This document shows, piece after piece, positions 31,488-40,989 of a stretch of 64,000 nucleotides of DNA. The stretch lies in NCBI RefSeq assembly GCF_038502225.1, contig NC_091312.1, positions 30,928,817 through 30,992,816 of the forward strand. Reading direction: 5' to 3'. The notes beneath the pieces are model-generated. The model had not been told where the DNA came from. It worked only from the letters and a program-made list of their open reading frames with translations, and ran no database searches. Both the position numbers and the translations under genes were made by a program. The DNA comes from Cherax quadricarinatus. Lineage: Eukaryota; Arthropoda; Malacostraca; Decapoda; Parastacidae. Numbering within the stretch: position 1 is the stretch's first letter; the number at the start of each line of letters is the position of its first letter.

Positions 31488-34400
31488 GGTGTATAACAAT
31501 AAATATTAATGGTCTGTGTAATGGTGTTAAACGTGAGTGCTTCAGAATGTTTTTGAATAGGTACAAGGTTGACGTAGTTTTTGTGCAGGAGCACAATTTT
31601 AAGCTTGGTCGTGAATTAGTGGTGCCTGGGTATCAGGCTTATGTGTTGCCGTCTGAGCGTTTAAAAGGAGGAGTGGGTGTGTTAATCAGGGAGGTGAGCC
31701 CGTTTGTATTGCACAGGAAAGAGGGGGGGAGAGTATTACGTGTGGAAGGATGGTGGATGGGAGAGAGAGTGGCGTTTGTGTGTGTGTATGCCCCAGCAGA
31801 AAGTGACGCGAAAGTAAAGATGGATTTTGTGCGGGAGGAGCTTGTGTACTACCTACGCACGTTACCGGCTGTGGCGATTGTGGGGGATTTTTGGAATTGT
31901 GTAGTTAAGAGGGCAGACGTGGAACCCAGAGGAGCGGGATATTGTTCCTCAGTCTTGGGGGGCCTGCTTAGAGATCTTCAATTACGTGATGCTTTCGGGG
32001 GAGGTTTGTGGGAGGTGGAACATACGTTTATAAGACTGAGATAGGCGGCTCGTTTGGACAGGTTATATTTATCACAGAGGGTTTCGGTAGAGTCTTTTAA
32101 AACTATTGAGATGGTGTCTTCCGATCATAGGGCGGTATTAGTGGAGGTGGGGTGGGATGCTTTGGCTCAGTCAGGGAAGTTACTGGAAACTGAACACAAT
32201 GGTTTTGGGGGATAGGGAGGGAGTGGAAGGTTTTGCAGTATTTTGGGCACAGCTCTGTGCAGACAGAAGGACTGAGGAGGATGTGGTAGGATGGCGGGAT
32301 AGTGTGGCTAAGGTAAGAATACGTCAATTTTATGTGAGGGAGGGCAAACGCATTAATCAATTGCAGTATGGTTTGTCAAATTATTTAGAATCTAGATTAC
32401 GGGATTGTTACGAGGGGGGGGGGCGGTGGCTGGGGTGTACCCAGTGGAGGATATACACATGTTGAAGGAAAGGATAAGGGATTTACAAGAAGAACGGTTT
32501 GCGGTGGTACGGGTACAGGCGGGGTCGGACGAAGTACTCAGGGGCGACAAGCCATCGGCTTGTGTGCTGCGAGGACAGAAGTTACGACAGCGAACGACTA
32601 CAATACCGGGATTGCAAGTCATTTCTTCGGTGGGGGGTTTTAGAGAGGGTCAGGTATTAAGGGAAACCACGGGGATGAGTACATATGCAGATAGATGGTT
32701 TGAGGAATACGGGAAAAGTAGTGGGGTGGATGGAGAGGTTCTTGGGCAGGTATGTGAGTATGTGCCGTGCAAACTAGGGAGGAGTGATCGGGAGGCACTG
32801 GGTGGGGTCATTGAGGAGGAGGAAATATGGAGAGCCCTTATGGACATGAGGAAGGGAAAGGCACCCGGGATTGATGGTTTACCATGCGAATTTTATGTAC
32901 AGCACTGGGGTCTGCTTAGGGGTTTCCTAGTAGGGTTAATGAATGCCATGAAAGAAGGAGGTAAGATGGGAGAATCGCAGGCAACGGCGGTGGTGGTGTT
33001 GGTCCTGAAGGGTAAACAGCAGAGTACCCTTCGGGATTACCGAGCCATTTCGTTGCTTTGTGCTGATTATAAATTGTTCGCGAAAATTCTTGGGAATCGG
33101 CTTAAATGTGTTGTGGGGAGGGTCGTGTTTGCATCTCAGTTTGGGTTACCTGGTAGGTCGATGGGCGAGGGCCACGGGATCGTAAAGGGGTTCCTGGAGG
33201 ACATGGGAAGGGGCAGAGGGGCGTTGGTGGTGTTGGATTAGCAAGGGGCTTATGACAGGGTGGAAAGAAAGGCTTTGAGGGATATTCTCCTATGACAGGG
33301 GTTTGGAGAAGAAATAGTGGAGTGGGTGGGTACGTTGTACTCAAACGCGAAGGTACGGGTGCAAATCAATGGGTGTGTGGGGGAGGGAGTCAACATGGAG
33401 CGGGGTCTTCGGCAGGGATGTCCATTATCACAACTATTGTTTGCATGTGTTCAGGATCCCTTTTATAGGATGTTGGAGGATCGTCTAAGGACAGTGAGGG
33501 GGGAGGGTGAGCAGAAGCCTTGGCCTGGTTTGGTGGGCTATGTTGATGATACAACTATTTTGGTGAGTGAGGAGACGAGGTTAGGACTTTTGGGGGAAGT
33601 TGTACGCAATTTTGGGAGAGCGACTGGGATGAAGGTGAATTTGGAGAAGTCAATGATAATGGGGCTGGGAGAGTGGGCAGGGAGATTAGAATGGGGATGC
33701 GATGTTGTGCACCGGCAGACCGGGAGTCTGAAAATCTGCGGTGTTATATATGAGGCTGACCTGAGTGCTGCCAGGGTTAACAATTCGAATAGGATGGTGG
33801 AACAGGTGCAGCATCGTTTGGGTATGCTGCGACCTCACCATTTAACCCTTAGGCAACGTGCAATTGTCATCAATGTATTACTATACAGTAAAGTCTGGTT
33901 TGTTTCGGCTGTGATGCCGTTAACAGGAACGGCGATCACGAGTATTCTTAGAATGGTGTTTAAATTTTTGTGGGGTTCAGGGTGCAACTGGTTGCGAAGG
34001 GAGGTAGTGACATTGCCGGTATGTAGGGGAGGGTTGGGTTTGTTGGACTTGAGAAAGCGTGTGAAATGTGTGTTTATTAAGAGGGAAGTGATGAATGCAG
34101 GTGGATGGAGGGGAATTCAGCTAGATAAGGTACATGCACACCTGAGGAAATGGTATGGAGGGGCGGAAATGAAGGAATGTGAAACAGTGTTACCTGCCTT
34201 AGTGTTAGCCAGGGAACCGGGAAAAGTAAAGGTGGGAACTTTGTGTAAATTGTTAGAGGGACATGTAGTGGCGCCAGTTGAAGGGATCTACCCCATGTAT
34301 GTTTGGGACGTAATATGGCGAAGATTTAGTAAATTAAGGATACGACCTAGGACGCGTGAGGTTATGTATCGTTTCCTGCATGGGATCATGGGATTTTGCC

Positions 34401-34798
34401 AACGGGAGCGATGCTCAGAGATAGGAGGGTTATCGAGGGTGGGGTGTGTGGCAGATGCAGTGGGGAAGACAATGCATATCATGTTGTCTATTTTTGTGAA
34501 GGTTTGGAGTGCATCAGGGTATGGATGAGTAAGGTAGTGGTGAGAGTGGGGGGGTCAAGGTGTGTCGGTATTGCGAGCGTTGAGTCTTGATATGAGTGGT
34601 GTGGATGAGGGTGTGGTAAGGGGTTTAGCATATGTAATCGTGGACTACATATATGTTTTGTGGGGTATGAGAGGGAAGGAGGGTAGGGATGTGCTGAGAA
34701 GGACTTTGGCGGCGACGTTTTATCGAACTTTGTGTCGCAATAGAGACATTTTTGGAAAAAGGTGGGATGAGTTTTTTCTGAGGGCTATAGGGGACTAA
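31488..34798 (+). pseudogene. L1/Tx1-type LINE ORF2 (endonuclease/reverse transcriptase), decayed
   Basis: The endonuclease runs from CITININGLCN (31488) through VFVQEHN, the altered VGDFWNCVV (normally GDFNCV) and a TAG at 32042, to VSSDHRAVLVEVGWD. A shift near 32170 and another at the G-run at 32405-32414 lead into KAPGIDGLPCEFY, RDYRAISLLCADYK, VVLD-stop-QGAYDRVE (TAG, 33239), a TGA at 33294, then GLRQGCPLSQLLF and catalytic GYVDDTTIL. A shift near 34390 precedes the C-terminal CGRCSGEDNAYH...C motif. The final segment ends at TAA 34796-34798. All domains are present, but at least three stops and three or more frameshifts kill the gene. Confidence 0.82.
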
Positions 34799-36083
34799 CA
34801 ACAGGGAATTTATTGGTGTTATAAGGGGCCTTAACTGCCGGGGTGAGTAGGTTGGTAAAAGGGGGGGGGTTCAGGGGTATTCAACGGGTTCACCTCTTTG
34901 GGTGTGCAGTGATGGGTGATTGGGTGTGATTGGGTGTGATTGGGTGTCATTGGAGGTACTCATATGGGACTAGATGAGAGGTTGTGAAAGATTAGTTTTG
35001 CTTAGTTCCCTTGATGGGGAAGGTGGAAATAGCAGTTTAAATATATCACATTTATTAATATATAACCTATAAATTATATAACATGTATATTGTTTGGTAG
35101 CGTATTATATTCCGCTTGTACTGCTCTTGCAATTGAATTTTAACATTTCATGAGAATGTATTCCTTTCACTATGGTTCCTTGAAGCACTGAGTTATTTTT
35201 TTTTTTGCCATTTTGTAACGTGTTCCTGCAACAGTTTGCAGTATTACCTATTATGTAAACGTGTGGATGAGGATTAGTTCTCTAAATTAATATTTTTGTA
35301 TATATTTGTATGTAATATTAGATAGGCGCGTGCTAGAAGGCACAGTGATAGTGTAGTCTTGTGGAATGTGTGTTACGTTTTGGTAAGTTTGTATGTGGTG
35401 TGTTAGATGTTATAAGGAGTTTAGTGTTGTTAACTTACTAAAATCATGATAGACCATTTGGATAATACTTTTTCATGTTGTAGTCTTGGGTTCTTTAACA
35501 TATTTACATAGCCTAGTATTGTACCACTATGTAGCATGTGGTGTATTATCTTGCATTTTGAGTGTGAACTTCACGTTACGTAATATTGTTTTGAAAGTTT
35601 GTATTTCATGATTTTCAACATTAATAATTGATATTATATTTGTGGTGTATATTACGGTGTATGTGTATAGGAATGTAATGTTTCATATTTGTTTTAGTTG
35701 TAAATTTATGTTTTTGTGTCTTGTTGTTCATGCACTACCAACTCTTGGTGAATACTCATTAATGTTTTGATGAGGTCAGAGTATGACCATTAATTAGGAT
35801 AATTAATGTATGTTATTTAGAACGGGGACTGTACATATGTTAAGGGGGGAGACGTGTCAGCTGTGTTTCTGCTCTGGCAATAATAATTATTGTAAAAGGA
35901 GGGTTTGTAGGATGCATTGTGGGTTATGTATATGGTTGTAATATGGCCATTATCTATGGTGTTTATTTTCTGTACCGGGATTGTGTACTAGAGGTTTTGT
36001 AATGTCTATTATGGTTTTTAATTTTATACTCTTATACATTATTGTAATTCTTCTATGTTTTAAATAAAAATAATAAAAAAAAA
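34799..36083 (+). other. 3' UTR and A-rich tail of the L1/Tx1-type LINE
   Basis: AT-rich noncoding sequence with no ORF. It contains a GATTGGGTGT direct triplication near 34918-34950 and ends with TTTTAAATAAA then an A-run. It is unusually long for a LINE 3' UTR; part of it could be unrelated sequence. Confidence 0.55.
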
Positions 36084-36234
36084 ATTAAACTTATCATGGC
36101 CATGTTACATAAATTATAATAAATGTTAATAAGAATTAGCCTTAATAATACAAGGACATTTATTTCCAATTTAGCTATTAAAGGAAATAACCGCAATGTA
36201 ATATTAAAGAAAGGTTAACCATAGGGGCATGACA
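36084..36234 (-). repeat. Right remainder of the LINE-interrupted terminal repeat
   Basis: It resembles 37112-37265 in order: ATGTTACAT, then TAATAATACAA, ATTTAGCTATTA, and a terminal AGGGGCATGACAA that parallels AGGGGTCACAACA. This makes it the likely continuation of the repeat copy begun at 29347. Confidence 0.45.
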
Positions 36235-36252
36235 ATTATCAAATTAAATTAA

Positions 36253-37269
36253 TGTAATCAAAATAATAATAATCACTTCTCTCGTGTACAGTAATATTGT
36301 GCTGAAGGCACATGCCACATTTATATGTCTTAAGTACCGTCTGGTACATTAACATTTAATAATACATATATATACAAATAAGTTTGTGTGTATGTGTGTA
36401 AGTGCTCTAAGTAGTTCGCTATGTCTCACGACTCGACTAGACTTAAACTAGTGACTGACAAGGTCCTCACATCAACTAACTTCTTGACCAACCTGGCAAT
36501 CAGAACAGCTTGCTTGAACAATAAAACGACTGATAAGCCGAACAACAATATAACAAGCAACTGCGACACAGAATCAGGAACAAGGAGATAATATAATGAC
36601 ACTAAGTAGGGACCTTCTGCAGATCCTCCACAAAAGTCACAAAACTCCTATACAACTGAATGTAAATTTGGCGTAAGAAAATCCCCGACTGTGACAGTAC
36701 ACAGATACCAGTACAAGTTAGGTCAGAAGCTACAGCTCAGGACCTGGGTTGCTCAGAGTGTCTATGCGACACACAACCTCAGTACAACGTCAAAAATCAC
36801 TAAGTCTAGGCAATGTTCTGTGACCAGAGTTCCACAGAACCAACAACAAGAAAGCGACAGAGACGATCTCCCAACAAGGGCCCACAAGAGATAGGAGTGT
36901 TGACCGTCTTGGCAAGAGAACGTCCAACCGACAAGAGAGTCCAGCCCAGACTCACTACTCCAGGCGAGGTGTCAACACCCCCCTCGATCACGTGATTGCT
37001 CCGTGGACAGTTGCTGCCCAGCAACACCGAGAAGCCGGCAGGGAAACGAGCAACGAGCGATAATTACAGTAGTTAGACAATCAAGACTTGAACTATGAGC
37101 ACTGAATAATATATAAATGTTACATCCTACCTAATAAAATAACTAAGCCAAATAATAATACAAAGCAATATATTTACGATTTAGCTATTATCGCAAATAT
37201 AAGCAATATAAATTATATGAAAAGGTAATATACATTATATATATTGTGACCCATTCAGGGGTCACAACA
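36253..37269 (-). repeat. Second inferred terminal-repeat copy, uninterrupted
   Basis: It starts TGTAATCAAAATAATAA and ends GGTCACAACA at the target duplication. Internal anchors shared with the other copy include CAGAGACGA (36855), CACGTGA (36990), CAGTAG (37068), ATGTTACAT and ATTTAGCTATTA (37180). It abuts the first copy with only about 18 bp between them, so no internal retroelement region is present. Small ORFs here are unsupported. Confidence 0.42.
37244..37267. repeat. Perfect 9-bp hairpin at the element terminus
   Basis: TTGTGACCC (37244-37252) and GGGTCACAA (37259-37267) are exact reverse complements around a 6-nt loop. They lie 2 bp from the end of the insertion. Confidence 0.9.
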
Positions 37270-38716
37270 GATGGTAAGCCAGGAGTGACAGACAAGCCTT
37301 TCTCTGATTCTAGCAGGGATCCTAAGCCAGGAGTGAGAGACAAGCCTTTCTCTGTTTCTAGCAGGGATGGTAAGCCAGGAGGGAGAGATAAGCCTTTCTC
37401 TGTTTCTAGCAGGGATGGTAAGCCAGGAGGGAGAGATAAGCCTTTCTCTGTTTCTAGAGCATAAATGGTAAGCCAGTAGTGAGACGCAAGCCTTTCTCTG
37501 TTTCTTGAGCAAAGGTGGTAAGCCAGGAGTGTGAGACAAGCCTTTCTCTGTTTCTTGAGCAGGGATGGTAAGCCAGGAGTGTGAGACAAGCCTTTCTCGG
37601 TTTCTAGCAGGGATGGTAAGCCAGGAGTGAGAGACAAGCCTTTCTCTGTTTCTTGAGCAGGGATCGTAAGCCAGGAGTGTGAGACAAGCCTTTCTCTGTT
37701 TCTAGCAGGGATGGTAAGCCAGGAGTGAGAGACAAGCCTTTCTCTGTTTCTAGCAGGGATGGTAAGCCAGGAGTCAGAGACAAGCCTTTCTTTGTTTTTA
37801 GAGCAGGGATGGTGTGCCAGGAGTGAGAAACAAGCCTTTCTCTGTTTTTAGAGCAGGGATGGTAAGCCAGGAGGGTGAGATAAGCCTTTCTCTGTTTCTA
37901 CAGCAGGGATGGTAAGCCAGGAGTGAGAGACAAGCCTTTCTCTGTTTCTATAGCAGGGACAGTAAGCCAGGAGTGTGAGACAAGTCTTTCTCTGTTTCTA
38001 GAGCAGGGATAGTAAGCCAGGAGTGTGAAACAAGCCTTTCTCTGTTTCTAGAGCACGGACAGAAAGCCAGGAGTCAGAGTCAAGCCTTTCTCTGTTTCTA
38101 GAACAGGAATGGTAAGCCAGGAGTCAGAGACAAGCCTTTCTCTGTTTTTAGCAGGGATAGTAAGCCAGGAGTGACAGACAAGCCTTTCTCTTATTCTAGC
38201 AGGGATCGTAAGCCAGGAGTGAGAGACAAGCCTTTCTCTGTTTCTAGCAGGGATGGTAAGCCAGGAGTGAGAGACAAGCCTTTCCCTGTTTCTAGCAGGG
38301 ATGGTAAGCCAGGAGTCAGAGACAAGCGTTTCTCTGTTTTTAGAGCAGGGATGGTGTGCCAGGAGTGAGAAACAAACCTTTCTCTGTTTTTAGAGCAGGG
38401 ATGGTAAGCCAGGAGCCAGAGACAAGTCTTTCTCTGCTTCTAGCAGGGATGGTAAGCCAGAAGTCAGAGACAAACCTTTCTCTGTTTCTAGCAGGGATGT
38501 TAAGACAGGAGTGTGAAACAAGCCTTTCTCTGTTTCTGGCAGGGATGGTAAGCCAAGAGTGAGAGTCAAGCCTTTCTCTGTATTTGGCAGGGATGGTAAG
38601 CCAGGAGTGTGAGACAAGCCTTTCTCTGTTTCTAGCAGGGTTGGTAACCCAGAAGTGAGAGACAAGTCTTTCTTTGTTTCTACTAGGGATGGTAAGCCAG
38701 GAGTGAGAGACAAGCC
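37270..38716. repeat. 50-bp minisatellite array, right block
   Basis: This continues the same satellite after the insertion: about 29 units, mainly the 48-bp subtype. It ends at about 38716, where GAGACAAGCCTG changes to CCTCAGCATCC. The 48-bp units again keep short frames open on both strands (VRDKPFSVSSRDGKPG on plus, ETEKGLSLTPGLPSLL on minus); these are by-products. Confidence 0.96.
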
Positions 38717-39058
38717 TGCCTCAGCATCCACAGCAGTGGCTGTTGTAGGAAGCGTCTCACTGTTATAAACCGAAAATCATACTTGTGTTTAGCAGTCTAG
38801 GGATGTGGTAAAACAAGATGTTGAAAATGCTCCTTTGTTTTAAATAAATAACCTACTACGTTCTGAATGTAGTGCAATAATGACAATTTATAAAGTAACT
38901 GAAGTAATGCCTGAATACAAGTCAATCAAGCTGTGTGTTTAATGTTTGTTACTCACCCCGTAATGGAAAATCATTTTAAGCTCATCTCGAGACAAAATAA
39001 AAAAAGGTACATCATACAACATTATTAAGACTATTCACAAGAATCAAGGTGTGCAACT
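38717..39058. other. Spacer between the 50-bp array and the hAT element
   Basis: About 340 bp of AT-rich DNA in which I recognise no gene or element. Confidence 0.6.
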
Positions 39059-39657
39059 CTCTAGCACAGGGTTCTCAACCAGGGGGGGGGGGAATTTCCC
39101 TCTGAGGGAATTTCCCCCTGGGGCATTTTAGGGTGTTTCTGGGTGAATTGGTACCGCTATTCGACAAAGTGTGATGTCCTGTATGTCACCGGTCAACAAC
39201 CAAAATGCTTCAGAGATCAGAGTAACAATTTCCAACTAATTTTAGGTCACTGACAATGAATATCATGGTTAAAATTGTTTGTTAGCTCTATTTTTCAATA
39301 TACATATACGTATCACAACAGTTTCCAACAGTTTTGCGGCAGTGTGTTTCTTACCACAATCACAGTCTCACTGACCTTCATTATTGTTCCAGCAGTCATA
39401 GAAGGTGGTTGTCATGTCCAAGTTTATGTTTTGAGTTGAAAGGCAGGTGATTTTCTTAGCCAAACACTTTTTAAACTTATAGTAAATATTCACTGAGCAA
39501 GCTGTTTATATGGCTGTGAGGCATATTATATTAATTTTATTTTCCTACTGAATGATGTAAATACTTCTGCTTAACTGTCATGCTCTGTATTATAATGATA
39601 AATTAATGAATAAATTTTCTGTTTATCTTCTAACTGTCTGTTGCTTTCCTCTTTCAG

Positions 39658-40625
39658 ATGCCTCGTATTTGTGTGAATATGGCAGACAACTTCTGCTACA
39701 TTTGTGGTGAGGTGACCTTTGCATCACAGAAACATCGTATAACTGCTATGGTTAGAAAGGTATATCACCTATATTTTGGATGCAAGATTGGTGATCAGGT
39801 TAAGAACTGGGCTCCACACATGAAAAACTTTGTAAAAGATATGGAACATCAAATATTTAACATCAAAATTCCCCTCACTGAGCGACGCTAAGATAAGAGA
39901 GGGAGTCTTCAATGGTCCTCAGATTCGAGAGCTTCTTAAAGACGGTGACTTTGAATCAGACCTTCATGGGGAGGAGAAAGCTGCTTGGGAAGCATTCCAG
40001 TTAGTGGCGAAGGGATCTCTCGGAAACAGAAGGGAAGGCAACTATGAAGACTTTGTGGAAAACCTCGCCAACACTTCAAGAACATGTGATGTAACATGTC
40101 ACTTAAAATTCACTTTTTGGACTCACATTTAGGCTTTTTTTTTTCCAGCGAACTGTGGGGCAGTTTGTGACGAACATGGTGAAAAGTTTCACCAAGATAT
40201 TTCAATCATGGATAAGATAAGATAAAAATTCGTTCGGATTTTTAACCCCGGAGGGTTAGTCTCCCAGGATAACCCAAGAAAGTCAGTGCGCCATCGAGGG
40301 CTGTCCGACTTATTTCCATTGTGGTCCTCAATCTTGTCTCCCAGGATACGACCCACACCAGTCGACTAACACCCAGGTACCTATTTGTTGCTAGGTGAAC
40401 ATGACAACAGGTGTAAGAAAACGCGTCGAAATGTTTCTATCCCGCCGGGAATCGAACCCAGGCTCTCCGTGTATGCAGCGAGAGCTTCGTCTGCCAGGCC
40501 ACGGGGTCACCAAAAATGGTACCAGGGCAAATGTGGGACAAAAATGCTTGCAGACTATTGCTAGACATTGGCAAGAGATGATTCTTCAACCCATTATAAG
40601 CGCCAAGCAGAAAGGCAGAAAGTAG
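39658..40625 (+). pseudogene. Second ORF of the hAT element, unknown function, broken and SINE-interrupted
   Basis: It starts MPRICVNMADNFCYICGEVTF, which contains a CxxC pair, then FGCKIGDQVKNWAPH. There appears to be an internal deletion after that point and a one-base shift near 39873, after which SLSDAKIREGVFNGPQIREL and EEKAAWEAFQLVAKG are readable. It continues to NCGAVCDEHGEKFHQDISIM (about 40210), then resumes after the SINE as KWYQGKCGTKMLADYC with an in-frame TAG. I recall multi-copy ORFs with similar text in many arthropod genomes, without a known function; that is memory, not a search. It carries no recognisable transposase motif. Confidence 0.6.
40212..40511 (-). mobile_element. 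tRNA-derived SINE inserted in the second hAT ORF
   Basis: On the minus strand it begins GGTGACCCCGTGGCCTGGCA, which resembles a tRNA acceptor and A-box region. It has a near-perfect B box GGTTCGATTCC (plus strand 40448-40458), followed by a body of about 200 bp. It ends in a short tandem tail (TTATC)n, seen on plus as GATAAGATAAGATAA at 40211-40225. Coding sequence reads HQDISIM before it and KWYQGK after it, so it landed inside the ORF. Flanks AATCATGG / AAAAATGG may be a decayed duplication. The 3' tail type suggests mobilisation by a LINE with the same tail, none of which is in this window. Confidence 0.82.
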
Positions 40626-40989
40626 GTACGGATTAGAGTTTAAAATATAATGACACATATTGTACGTTACAATAAAATAATCAAATATTACATGTCTCAT
40701 ATATTTAAACCCATAACCAATAAACATTTTTCAAGGTGATATTTGGATTCAAGACACGAAAATACGTAATAATTAACTAACCTCATTTAAGAAGCATACA
40801 ACTTTTCAAAAATTGTTGACCAGTGATTTATAATCTGTAGAATTGTAGTTTGTTGTTAATTTAATTTGTGACATCCAGTAAAGTATATTGAATGTTGCAG
40901 ATTAAATTTAAAATATAGATAAATATTTTACTTTTTATCTGACTTGTTCTTGCTTTTTTTATTCAAAGAATTTGGAGCCGAACATGTCA

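Larger units (their letters stand above)
30043..36083 (+). mobile_element. L1/Tx1-type LINE, near full length, decayed
   Basis: A plus-strand non-LTR retrotransposon of about 6 kb. It has a G-rich 5' region, ORF1 with a zinc-knuckle-like end, ORF2 with endonuclease, RT and a C-terminal CCHC motif, a 1.28-kb 3' UTR, a polyadenylation signal in TTTTAAATAAA (36057-36067) and an A-rich tail ending at about 36083. The L1/Tx1 assignment rests on GIDGLPCEFY, RDYRAISLLCADYKLFAKIL, GLRQGCPLSQLLF and YVDDT. Exact 5' and 3' limits are uncertain; imperfect flanks TTGAACATAA / TTAAACTTAT may be the target duplication. Confidence 0.85.
29347..37269 (-). mobile_element. 7.9-kb insertion in the 50-bp satellite, LTR-retroelement-like ends
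   Basis: The satellite stops at GATGG (29342-29346) and restarts with GATGG (37270-37274). Joining the flanks restores a unit exactly in phase, so this is an insertion with a 5-bp target duplication. The inserted DNA starts TGTTACAAAA and ends GGTCACAACA, giving the TG...CA ends typical of LTR retroelements. No gag, protease, RNase H or integrase of an LTR element is visible. The only coding content is a nested LINE (about 30043-36083). Strand is provisional and follows the apparent orientation of the repeat copies. It could be a non-autonomous element or paired solo LTRs. Confidence 0.7.

Noticed and set aside
36534..36552. Second hammerhead candidate (CTGATAAGCCGAACAAC)
   Set aside because: The core lacks the GA of CTGATGA, and no stem II partner or GAAA box is found.
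36691..37027. Short ORFs on both strands in the right terminal-repeat-like copy
   Set aside because: 60-73 codons, overlapping on opposite strands, no motif, and not conserved in the paired copy.
29347..37269. Intact endogenous retrovirus or LTR retrotransposon
   Set aside because: The ends look LTR-like, but no gag, protease, RNase H, integrase or envelope coding was found. The internal polymerase belongs to a LINE.
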